From contig NMRA01000201.1 in assembly GCA_002633005.1 (NCBI GenBank), forward strand, positions 311,910 to 375,909: 64,000 nucleotides of DNA. Reading direction: 5' to 3'. How positions within the stretch are numbered: position 1 is the stretch's first letter; every line of letters starts with the position of its first letter. The notes beneath the pieces are model-generated. The model had not been told where the DNA came from. It saw nothing but the letters and a program-made list of their open reading frames with translations, and made no database searches. Source of the stretch: Phoronis australis (Eukaryota > Phoronida > Phoronidae). Shown piece by piece: positions 25,474 through 37,400 of this stretch. The position numbers and the translations under genes are program-made.

Positions 25474-25941
25474 TAGACCGGCAGCCCAGAGCACTTAGCA
25501 TAGATGAACGAGGTACCAACATCTGACCACGGGAGCATTTAAAGTCCACCTCAGTATGTACAGAAAAGGACGTCTGCCGTTGTCTGCACTCTGGGTGTGA
25601 CCCCTGGGGGCCTTACAAAGACCCCAAAAAATGAGCTGGACTAGATATTCGAGGTACCAACCAAAACTGATTNCCCATTCCAGAGTGCAATTTGTCTGTC
25701 ATGGGTCATTCGGTGTTCAGTGCGGTATTATTGTTCGTTTTAAATCAGTTTTGGTTGGTACCTCGAATATCTAGTCTAGCTCATTTTTTGGGGTCTTTGT
25801 AAGGCCCCCAGGGGTCACACCCAGAGTGCATACAACGGCAGACGTCCATTTCTGTACATACTGAGGTGGACTTTAAATGCTCCCGTGGTCAGATGTTGGT
25901 ACCTCGTTCATCTATGCTAAGTGCTCTGGGCTGCCGGTCTA
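25474..25941. repeat. 199-bp inverted repeat with a 70-bp loop
   Basis: Arm 25474-25672 is the reverse complement of 25743-25941 with three substitutions and no gaps. The arms begin TAGACCGGCAGCCCAG and end AACCAAAACTGATT. The loop starts with a single N (25673). It could be a recent foldback element, or an assembler artefact created where two contigs were joined. Confidence 0.95.
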
Positions 25942-28900
25942 GTACTCTCCGATACACAATGGGATGACATTCCACGCCACCAACGGTGTATCATGTTCAT
26001 TGGGAGACGTATCTTACAGGTATAACACGTGCCCCCCAACTCGCCAATGAATGTCATTAACCCGTTCAATTCTTCCCACTGAGTCGTCACAAGGTGACAG
26101 CAACGGTGTTCCACACCAATACACCGCTACCATAGACCCAGATGCCCCGCTTTTTGTCCGAAAGTCCCGCTTTTCAATCCAGTTGTCTCGTTTTATCATT
26201 CTCGAATGTTGACAACTATGGAACAGGTGGTCATTTGTCTCTTTGCCGTGAATATATTCCAGAATACACTTTCATTAGTACAATCGTAAAAAGGTGTTCC
26301 AATGTCTCGTTTACTGTAACACGCACTGCATGTAACGGGATCACTGATTTTACTTTCTGAATAAATGAGTTTATTTACAAATACGGGAAGTCCTGCACTG
26401 CAACCTATCTAATGATCTGCCCACAGTACATTTCAAACCTACATAGATGTTTGCATATTTTATCCATCAGAAAACCTTTATCTGCAAATTACGGATAGGT
26501 AGCAGGAGTTAGTAATTAGTTTATCACATTTTTTTAAATGTCAAAGCAGTCTGAATTTTACTAAAGAACAGCGGCACCAAAGGTCTAATTAATATATATA
26601 ACGATGTATTATTTTGGATGAATGCCTGACTAAGTTCTGTGAGGGAGCCATATTCTAAAAACTTTTCCCCGCTGGTTTAATTAGTCATTTATGTAACCTC
26701 TCTGGTTCGTTTCCTTTTTTATGTTACCATTATACCCCGTTATTTTTCGCATTTTTGCATCACTCTCGTTTTTTAGAAATAAAAAATATTTTTAAACCTG
26801 TCAAGCATGCGAAATGATGAATATCTATGAATTAAATTATTTATCGTTAGCTTCTGCAGTAATAATACACCATCAATAACTTATGAAGAACTTTCGAAAT
26901 TACTCTTCTTATGCAATTCGGTTGAAAAACGGCGAAGTTTCAAAGTTTTAGTGTCAGTAAATTCAAGGGGAATAACCTAAGCCAGAGCAAACAAATGCCA
27001 AGCATGCGCGGCGCAACCTCAGCAGCACGAAATCGAAGTTGGCATTCCGGGGTAGAGTTCAGTAGATGTTTTTCAACTAGAAAAAAATGGCCAACATCAC
27101 GTGTTTGCATGGCTAAACGTTATCTTTACTAGTTGCGGTACCATGCAACGAAGCAAAATATGATGCCAGTTCTGTTCATCGCGAAATGTATCGATTCGCA
27201 AAGTCCGTTCCCAATATTTACCGACCAAAGCAACCTTTTGGCGCGTCGTGTAATACAGGAGCCAATTACGAATTACGTCAGCAAGCAGATACGACGTCAT
27301 TGAATGCATAGACCCGTACATAATTATTGCAGCGCCTGACAACAAATCTCTCTTGCTGGCCAATTCTAACCTGGGATATTGGTCCTAGATTCTAACCCTA
27401 TGTAGTACAGTTGCGCTGTTTACTGCGAACGTCTTCGTACACCTATGCTCACCACGTCAAAGCCCGCCATATAAAAAATTTCACTGACTTTTCGTCAAGT
27501 AGCTTTGCGATAAACAACGGTCAAGTATGTATCGACAAACGCGAAGGTATCACGACAGAATTCAACCACACTTTTCGTAGGCCCATAAAACGAAATTACG
27601 TGAAAGAAACTTGTGATAAACAGTTTTATTCATGATCGCAATGTACAGCATAAAGTAATTACACAGTTAACAATATTAGTTCTGCCTTCTCACCTCAAGT
27701 TTTTACATTTTTACAAGCATTGCCATATGGTGAGCACAACAGGGCTGCGACAGGACATTCGCCAATAAAGCTAGTGTGACAACATGCTTCGCATATACTG
27801 CATGGCGATATTTGTTAGACGAAACTGCTTTTTTGCCAGTTTCTCCAGTCAACGAACGCAGCCCCGGACGACCTTCAAACGGAAATGAAACGATCATCCA
27901 CACAATTTCAGGAATAAACAGTGCAATATTAGGATCTTTGACTGATTACATAAAGGGTGATTGCCCAACAAATACAACAAAACTTGTTAAACAATCAAAA
28001 GAAAATCCACTTCCACAAGTAAGCAATTTATCTTTTTACACTCCTAACAATTCGCTCCAATCACTCAATTTGGCGTTTCTTTGCATAAAACACAACACCA
28101 TTTCAAATTTGCGCATACCCCTCACAGACGCACTGCCTTACACATCACAAACACAAAATTATATTTGCAGAAACAACCTCTGAAATTATGGTGTATGCCT
28201 ATTGCTTTCCTCAACGCTAGATGTCGTGACATGTTCAGGAAGGAAAACTGGACTGGATTATGTAAATTTTTGTTACAGGGGTGTGGCTTAGTGATATACA
28301 GAGCTACTTTACTTGGAGACTTGGAAGAAGCTGTCCTACTGTAGATTTTGTACAAAACCTCTAATAGATAAAGCAAAACAGTTTATGACACCTTAAATTA
28401 CACCATTATTTCAGCAAATGATGTCAGCATTCAATTATGTAACTTAACTAAAAATTTGTTGTCTCCTAAAAGAAATAGGGCACAGAAATCTTTTCTTCCT
28501 AGCCTCATAAAAAGCAAACACAGGGACTGATTTATTTACAGGCAGGTCTTCATAGTCAACACACATCCTCTGGTCCATCAAGTGTAAAGCTGGCTATTTC
28601 CGTTGCATAGATACTAATTTTATCTCCCTTGACACTTTGTGGAGGAAATAATATGTACAAAATAAATCAGCACAACAATCATACACTTGAACAAAAGTCT
28701 TCAAATCCGTGACTGAACAATGGGAGACAGAAATTAAACTGATCTGAATGTAACACATACTACAGACTAGGATACAAGGACTCCCACACACGACCAACAA
28801 GAGGCAAATTTGTACTCTCAAAAAGGAAAGTGTGTCTGTCCTGTGTAATCAATTCAAGCCAACAGGTGGTGTGCCAACACCTTGCTCTCAGTAAAATGAG

Positions 28901-30551
28901 ACTCGGCTTATGAAGTAGACAAACACTAGTCGGGAGCTAGATTTGCATTCATCCAGACTTCCCCCAAGTCAACACAATAAAAATCACAAAAAATGGAACA
29001 ATCACTCAACAACAGAACCTGGTGGGAAGCATACGAACAAACACTCCACAAATCATTCTCAAAACCCTTCAAAACTCAGCCGACTAACTTGGCTGAAACA
29101 TAAGTTCCATAATGAGAGGGGGAAATAGTTCTCTAGAAACTCACCGTGGAGGAAAACATGGCTAAAATTATCCCTTGTCAACTGAAAATCACAATCAAGT
29201 TTTGTACCATATAACTTTCCAACCAAATAACTTACTACAAAAATATGTCCAGAAACTCTTACGGTAACAAGTTTTAGTGGAGCGTGTCCTCCAACGACTA
29301 AAAAAAAATAACTTGAGATGATAACATCAGAGACCAAACAATGCACAAGACGAATTCTATGACAAATAAGTCACCATAAAAACCACAAATGACACCAGTG
29401 CACACTCACTAAATTCATGAAACACATGACGTGAAATATCTGCCAAAAATGCATGTGGAAATATGTGTTCATTCTTCGTCTTCCACACCACATTATCATA
29501 TATTAGCAGTTCAACAACTAAAACCCCTCTCATGATAGTAGCAACAAACCTAGTTACTATTCACCTACCTCAGCACAAAACATATTTACAATAAACAAGT
29601 CAGCTATGTCTATCAAGAGAAAAGCCAATGCTTTCAATGTTATTTTAAGTAACGTACAATGTATTTCCAGACATATTTCAATGTAGTTTTCCCCGTCTCA
29701 ACTATCACTACTGATACAATCACAGCAAGGCAGTACTAGATAGCAATATTGCCCCTGCTGAAGGGGCGCACACGATAGCACTTCTCAGTTTTGTATGTGT
29801 ACATGAAAAGGGGAGATAATTGAGACAAATAAATGCCACCATACAGCTTTAATAAAGTAATTTCATAGAACTTTGGTGGAAATCCCTTAAGAAATATAAA
29901 AGGAATCGCAAACATTAAGAATGTATTTTCCAAAGTGGACGCACAAAAATCAAGACCAGGCCAAAACTCGGGGAAAATACGATGGAATCGCAGACAACAT
30001 ACACCCGAAAAGTATACTTTTTCGAAAGTTTTGTTGAAATCCCCTACGAAATGTAGGAGTTGAGCACAGAAGTATATTATTCTCAGTACAGACAAACAGA
30101 TGGACAAACGCCTATCAATACTATATCACCTTCAGAAAGGGATAATTAATAAGTGTCACGGGAAAAGTAACTGCCATCAAATATGTCTAAGCAACTTGTA
30201 ATACTTTTCATGAAAATAGCACTTAAAGCACTGGCTTTCTCCTCTCATGTTAGCTGCCCACTGACACAACTGTTTGACAGTGTAACGTGTACAAATATAT
30301 CACAGTGCATTAACAACAAGGAGCTCGACACTAACAATGTATTTGCTTTATACAATACCGCACTGCACGTTGGGGAACAGCAAAATTGTCCTTTTGAGCA
30401 ACAAACTTTGCACTGTGCTCAAACATTCACAGAAACACCTGGAAATACAATTCCCTCCAAGAAACTCGAGCGCCATCATCGCAAGTCCTTTCCCAAAATC
30501 AGATACACTTCGATACTTACTAAAAGTAAAACACTGCGAATCTTGCCACAT
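25942..30551. other. Non-coding stretch, no gene recognised
   Basis: Between the inverted repeat and the presumed 3' end of USP10. From about 28900 to 31200 the plus strand is rich in CAA/ACA. Frames such as 27097-27363 (minus) are open but carry no known motif. The part nearest 31211 is probably USP10 3' UTR. Confidence 0.4.
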
Positions 30552-30557
30552 TTTATT
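30552..30557 (-). promoter_or_regulatory. Candidate poly(A) signal AATAAA for USP10
   Basis: AATAAA on the minus strand about 655 bases past the USP10 stop. An ATTAAA closer to the stop (31072..31067) is an alternative. Confidence 0.35.
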
Positions 30558-30743
30558 TACACAGAACCTTTCCCACTGTGTCACACAAGACAGGAAGGAG
30601 ACATTTTTTAACATTAACAACAAACAACGCAACCCCAAGGGGATTCACTGGTCACTCCCATCCTCATCAACAATGATAAGAAAATAATCACTCTCAAACA
30701 GAGAAACAACAAAGCTATTTACAGTAACATTAACAAAGCGAGG

Positions 30744-30835
30744 CATTTGCGCTGCCCAGCAACTAAAAGCGAGACCTGTCCACGGTTCATTTGCGCTGCC
30801 CAGCAACTAAAAGCGAGACCTGTCCACGGTTCATT
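30744..30835 (+). repeat. 44-bp tandem duplication
   Basis: CATTTGCGCTGCCCAGCAAC and the following 24 bases occur twice in tandem without change, within the presumed USP10 3' UTR region. Confidence 0.9.
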
Positions 30836-31066
30836 TCAGCAACGAAAAGATAACACAAGCCAGCCCAAGACCAGGAGGAGACAGAATCTGGTATCAACAT
30901 AAGTCCACTTGTTGAAACATGCAGAAGAATAAGTCAACACAATGTCAGTAGATGAATTCCAACAGTCAGAGGAACAGAACGGCACCCTTCCCACAACTTT
31001 TCCAATGAAATACGACACTGTGCCCATCCTTAGGTACTCTTTCACCCAGAAGTCTTAAAGGGAGTT

Positions 31067-31072
31067 TTTAAT
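31067..31072 (-). promoter_or_regulatory. Candidate poly(A) signal ATTAAA for USP10
   Basis: ATTAAA on the minus strand about 140 bases past the USP10 stop codon. Confidence 0.35.
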
Positions 31073-31211
31073 AGCAAAAACCATCACCATGACTTATTGT
31101 TTCTGCTTCATTTTAGCTGAAATCTCAATCAGTGCTCAATCAAACCTGGCAGCAATTTACCTTTACCTCATACAAAGACTGGTGCGACAGTGTCGGCTTC
31201 AACAATACCGA

Positions 31212-31465
31212 TCATAAAAAGTCACAACGACGATAGTACAAGATATAGGGCACTTTGGGAGAGGGTGATTTCTGCACCTGATGGTATGAGACAACCTTCA
31301 CGTTACTATCGTCCAATCGTAGCCAGCCGTTGATGCCGCTGTGGTAGACGTCGGCCGTGTAATGTCCGCCCACTGCCTTATTTCCATGGTGATAGACGAC
31401 GGCAAACAGCTTGTACGTGCGCTTGCCCTGCGACAGTTTGGAGCGAATGTTGGGCGACAGAAGGT
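31212..31465 (-). CDS. USP10: USP10 exon 11 (terminal, catalytic His)
   Basis: Encodes residues 879-962 and the TGA stop at 31214..31212. Contains [14 protein letters not shown], the catalytic GGHYTAD box (His 913) and [10 protein letters not shown] with the Asp of the triad, ending in [11 protein letters not shown], which matches the conserved USP10 C-terminus. Acceptor ttccag at 31466-31468; entered in phase 1. Confidence 0.96.
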
Positions 31466-34400
31466 CTGGAAGGACAAAGTAAAGACTTGAAGGTAACTGG
31501 CAGGAATAACAGTCTCACCTCACATGGCCATATTAAGATCCATGTGGCTACATCAAAATAACAGTCTCACCTCACATGGCCATATTAAGATCCATGTGGC
31601 TACATCCGAATAACAGTCTCACCTCACATGGCCATATTAAGATCCCAACGAAAGCGTTTTTCAAAGAAATTGTTTACCCAAGTGTTTCCCATCTAGGTGC
31701 ATACACCTTTCACATTTTGGCGCATGCAGCTATCGCTTGCACAGGTCTTAAACTATTTTTGAAATTTGAAGACTCAATTTTACTAAGCGTTTCACATATA
31801 GGTGTGGGTGCCTAATTCTGGATATAGGAGTAGCTACATGCATAGGTGAGTGAGGTGAGTGAGGTGAGTGAGGTGAGTGAGGTGAGTGAGGTGAGTGAGG
31901 TGTGTGAGGTGTATGGGCCAAATCATGCATGTGCCCGGTAAAAGAACTGGACAGGTTTGAAAATAACTAGAAGTCATTTTCCCGAACAAAACGCACTAGT
32001 AATTGTAATGGAAAAAAATATAGACCCTTGCAACAGAAAAAATACACGAGTCAAGAAAAAGTTGTTGCCTCACATAGACAAATCTGCAAACACCCAAGAA
32101 GGAGAAGTAACAAACGCATAATATTCATGGCTGACAACGCTTGGATTAAATCACAAAATCACTACCAGGAAAATGCCAAAAAACAGAGAAATTACGCAGC
32201 TATTCATAATGACATCACGTGATAACTCAATGTATCCTGCTTTTTAACACTAACACAAATGACAATTGTGAGATTCAATTGAAACGTCGCTGACTGTGAA
32301 TACTTTCTTCACCCTTCATTCCTTGTCCAAGTAAAGGAATGTGGTAAAGGGCTTGGCATACCTTTGCTGATGTCCAGGCTCTCCGGGTAATCTATTCTCT
32401 TGGCTACCTTCTGACAGCCTCCGCTCTTGTCGTAGACGAAGCACTTAAGGTGCAAGATTAAAACGGGTGGGAGTTCTTCCAGTGTAAGACGTCGCGTGGC
32501 CTCAATCTGAAACAACAAAAATAAAACTAAAAATTGACGCATTTGAGAGTAGTGTGCGTCTTTTCGCTATTCAGTTCAATAAAAAAAAAACGAGATTTGA
32601 CTAACAACTAACGTTAAGTTATGTTCACCTGTATTATTGAGTCAAACAGCTTATCATTTAAAATGACTAATTCTTACTAAAATGACATAGGCAAAAATTA
32701 AATTTTGGGCCTCAAAAGCGAGGTTCCCCTATATTAATATAGGAGGCATCATTTTTGAGGCCCAAAATTCAAAATTCAATTTTTGCCTGTCATTTTAATA
32801 AGAATACATCATTTTAAATAATAAGCTGTTGCCAATGATTATGGCTGGTCTCTAAACATTTTAAACAATAAAGTACAAGCATTAGTGTATGGGCCCCTTA
32901 CCTCCACTTTGGTTTTTGCACATATCATTCCTTGCACGGTTTCCTTGGAAACAAGACCTTCGAGAGCATCCTGCAGGGTGAGTACCTTGTCAGACTGAAA
33001 TGAAACGTCGTTGTTCACATGTGAACCACATTCTTCCACTGAATAGCCATTTTCCAATATAGTGACGACATGATGAAATACGTCAAGAAACGAAACATCT
33101 GGACTATAGTGTTGTAAATACGTCATTGTTCACTAAAAAGCTTTTTATTTGGTTTTTTGTAAAGGAATTACATTTCTTCCCTTTCAACTTGGTAGTGTAG
33201 CATGTCACAATTAGAAAATAGGTCAAGCAAAAGGTTCGTTTGTGTTTTCACAATGTAAAAGAGTTGCGTGAATAACATTTTTTTATTTGTACAGAAACAA
33301 AAGATGACCTTCCAAGTACCAGGCTCTACTGCATTAAGACATCATTGATAAGTGACATTCATACACGGACAATTATTAAAAATTGACTGATACACCCCAG
33401 CCAGACTCCAAGATACTGTGAAAGTTTTCTGATGTAAAAACCGGGACATAACCTTAGCAAGTTAAAAATAGAGTCTTGGTTAAGATGGAACTGCACAAAA
33501 ATGGCTCACGTTAGAGCAAAGCTCCAATACCACTTTTCGTAGATAAGTTCACTAAAAGTCCCATAAGAAAGCCACACCTTAACCAGCACTTTTTGCCTTA
33601 CTGAGACAGCTCAACAGTGCAAGTGAATTCTGTCCTTCACACAACGCCGATGTCACTGTGGTCCAATAAAGTACCTCAATTTGGTCGGATCCAATTTACA
33701 CCAGTGCTACGTATGTATATCACGAACTGATAAGCACAACATGTGCTTCTTTTCAACCAACAGTTAATTCTAACTGAGTGTTTCACTGTCTATTAATGGT
33801 CACCTGAATGTCCAGTTGGAGAGTGAAGAAAGGCTGGAGAGTGGCCGACTCCTTCATGCCAGTCCTGTGAAGAGCTGACCGGATCTGACCACCAAAAATC
33901 TCAGAGATGGGCGTCTTGAAGAACTTAGCCTGAAGTCGAGAAATGAGCACATATACATTGGCACATCCGTTCTTGGAAATATGCTGAAAATTATCATTTT
34001 GGGACAGTAGAAATTATTCAATTTATTGAAGGTTGGAAATGGGTAAAATTAGCCATCTCAAATTCAAGAATTATGAGGAACACAGCCAAATTACCCAGAA
34101 TTCCGTTCTGTCAGCAGATATGAACTAAAGTCTATTTTCAAACCTTGTTTATACAAAATGCAGTGAACGATACTTGAGAAATACGATGAACACCAGAACT
34201 GCCCATGTTCCGATCTTCAGAATAAAACAATTCAATTTCGGCTTGAATTTCAGTGTCCCAAATTTTAGAAAATGGCCCTAACTGGAGAATTTTCATTGTG
34301 CACACAACCCAGATGAGAGAGTATGGAAAACCAGAGGATTGCTGCTTGAAGAGTCTGTAGCCCAAAGTTAACTTTTGGGTCTTTTGACTTTGCTTTTTAG

Positions 34401-37400
34401 TCTGCTCCCAACCAATCTATGAATTTCTGCCTTTTGGCTTCAAGTTGTAGACAGATTTCCTGACACGCAGCCCAAGTCTGATCTCATCAAACAGACCAAG
34501 TCATATGTGGACTGATTTTTAACCAAAAGCGAGAAGCACCCCCCCCCCCCACCCCCAGGTAATATCAATGCACAGACCAATATGTGAACACGAAGTCGAT
34601 GTATACATAAAATAAACAAAAAAGTAAATAAGAGTAGAGTGCCAGTCAAGGTAATCAGAAGTCATTAACCACAAGTGCAAGCTTGCAAACACTGTCTTGA
34701 ACTTCTTACCGATCTTGTGACAACACTCTTGTTCTTGGGTCCCACCTGCTGCCACTCATCATCCCCAGCCCCGCCCTCTGCCTCATCCTCGGGTCCCGCA
34801 ATGTCCGACGCCATATAACCATTGGTTACATTCTCGCCTGAAAACACAAGGGTACTGGAAAATTGTTGAATATTCACACTTAGTAATGGCAATACTATAC
34901 TTTATGTTATCACCTCATTTACGTTTTGAAGAAAAACAGAAAACAGTATGTGCACCATAACAAAAACTTAATTCTTTAGTCAGTCCAAAACGCCCAAATA
35001 ACAGAAGTCTACACATAAAATGTTAATGCAACCATAAGCCCACGTTATGTCCAAGAAGTAAATTTTTGATATCGACCAATTACAGCTATAAAATTGGTCT
35101 CAACTCGTTGTATAACCAGACGGGAATGTGATTTCTAGGTTTGCAAAGAACTGACAGCTCGTTATCCATTGAGAACATGTTTGGCGTATAAAATGACAGC
35201 CCGCGATAAGCCAACTTGTGCAGCCTCATCTTAGGCAACAGTGGTCAATTCTTTCCAAGTCCTAAAATCTTCTTCAATTTGACTAAGGAACAATTTGAGT
35301 CCAATTTCATGACAGTAAGCAATCCTAATCAAAAGTTTTTTAAGATGCAAGGCAGGTTTATAGCCTTTTTAATGCTAAAATAATTTGATTTTAGAAACAG
35401 CCTCAACTGAGGAACGTCTTGAAAAGATCAGACCCATTATATATTGATTATTACCACCTGCATATCTCTTATGAAAACTTTTGTGGACTTACTGCATGGC
35501 ATACTTTAACCTGAATGGTAATCTTCAACTCTCATGACAATTTTTAAGTCAAACACAATAAATAGGGCCGTCTTGAAATAGCACAGCACCGCTCTCATTT
35601 TAAGGTATTTACCCACAATGCAACACTCATCTTGCTTCTTCAGGATGCAAATGTGCCAGTCACTATCTTATGTCCTAACTCTTATGTAACTTATCGTGGT
35701 AATGTAGTCAAATTTGTATAATTGCAGTTTAAGTAGTAATGCTGTCACCAAGAAATTTGCAGAAACGTGAAATCATCAGTACTAGACGGGCTTCCCTTGT
35801 TAATCAACGTTTTGAAAAGTATGACAGTACGACTATCTTTCTATCTTCATTTAAGAGGAGAATTCAATAGAGGATGCGCCTATTTAGTGGTTACAAAAAT
35901 ACCATTGGTCTTTCCGTCGACATTGTTCATGGCAGACAGCATCTCTTCATGAAGCCCATTGAGGACGCAACTTAGAAACTCCTCGGCATCCTCCTGGCGA
36001 CCTTGCTGCAATTGAAGCAGATCTGTGGTTAATATTTTGGTTGATACGAATTTATGTCTGTCTGATGTCAACCACATACCATTCGTATGAATTCGCGACG
36101 CTTTGTTGTAATCATTTTTCCCGTGTGATAATAGCGTTGATCCCATGTGAAATTCAGTGAAAGCAATCCCTCATTTTCCACTAAAATTTTAATGGAAATG
36201 TTTTGCATTGGGACACACGATTTCGAATTCCACCAAATTTACCTGGGCTAACGCCTGGAAATTTATTCATGAGTTACCATGGTTTGTTTACTCAATTAAT
36301 AGTAGTCTGGTGTAAGAATCTTTAGGAACAGGACCACTTGTGGAATTAATCCCATACTTTTTTCTTGAAATATTTCCGGAATTTTGAAATACACAAGGAT
36401 GCAGTTAATTGCTGTGAAGCCCTCTACAGCACCACTGCACTGCCATTTGGGTAGATACAACTTACTTCATATCAGGCTTATGATAAATGATTATCAGGCT
36501 GATATTACTGTTCATAGCATCTCCATGCAGTGCCTCTTTGATCACATATCGCTGCTCAGTGATATCACATAAACTATCACAACTGATGATAAACTTTGCA
36601 TAAAAAATTATATCATCCGTATGAATTGTTATGAACCATTCATATCATATAGCATTCATATGAATTCACAATCTTTGATATCAATTCATACAAAAATATC
36701 TTAACGTAAACTATGACCTACCAAAATTGCCTCTGTATGGCATATAGTTTATGCAGCTGTATGACAAAAAAGGTAAACACAGGGTAGACAACAAATAGGT
36801 CACCCGTGCATATCATAGTAGAATAAAATTGCAAGTAGTTTATCCCGTTCAATCCGCCATCTTTTTGATAACATCACGTGACCTAATGTAAATAAGTCTG
36901 AAAAGATTTCTGCCCCCGACCGGGACTCGAGCCCAGGACCATCTGCAGATCACGTGATGTGATCAAAAAGATGGCGGATTGAACGGGATAAACAACTTGC
37001 AACATATTCCACGCCTCACTGAAAAAGATATTTACATAGAATAAAATTCACATTGTTTAAAGCCCTACACAGCACCATCCTTGAAAATCATTGTTTCGCT
37101 TCACGTTTCAGGGATATTCCTGACCAGGTTTGAACCTGTGCCCTTTGGGCGCACCCGATGATAAAAAGTGCGATTTTTTTCAAAAAGATATGCACAGAAG
37201 ACTTAGTATAATTAAAGTGGTAACATATGAAACAGAAACCCCAAGGATAATCGGAATAAGAACAGAATAATGTTCATGTAAAAGTTGCACTTTTATTTCT
37301 GGTAATTTACGATCAAATATTGGAAAATCTAAACTGCCTGTTAACCTGGTCTCATTTTAATAAAACCTGCGACCTATATATTACCCGACTGGCAACAAGT

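Noticed and set aside
27097-27363. 88-codon minus-strand frame
   Set aside because: No family motif and no splice context; kept only as part of an unassigned stretch.
30183-30687. Two plus-strand frames of 116-142 codons
   Set aside because: They overlap in different frames, have no motif, and lie antisense to the presumed USP10 3' UTR.
31505-31645. CRISPR-like array
   Set aside because: Units are contiguous 52-bp tandem repeats with no unique spacers, in an animal intron; it is a minisatellite.
31845-31911. Cluster of splice donors (GTGAGT repeats)
   Set aside because: They are on the strand opposite to USP10 and are simply units of a 9-bp microsatellite.
36898-36935. tRNA gene on the minus strand
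   Set aside because: Only a T-arm-like stem and a 3' acceptor-like tail are present; there is no D arm, anticodon arm or 5' acceptor strand.
37105-37150. tRNA-like GGTTTGAACCTG stretch
   Set aside because: The stem would be four base pairs with a six-base loop and no cloverleaf could be drawn.
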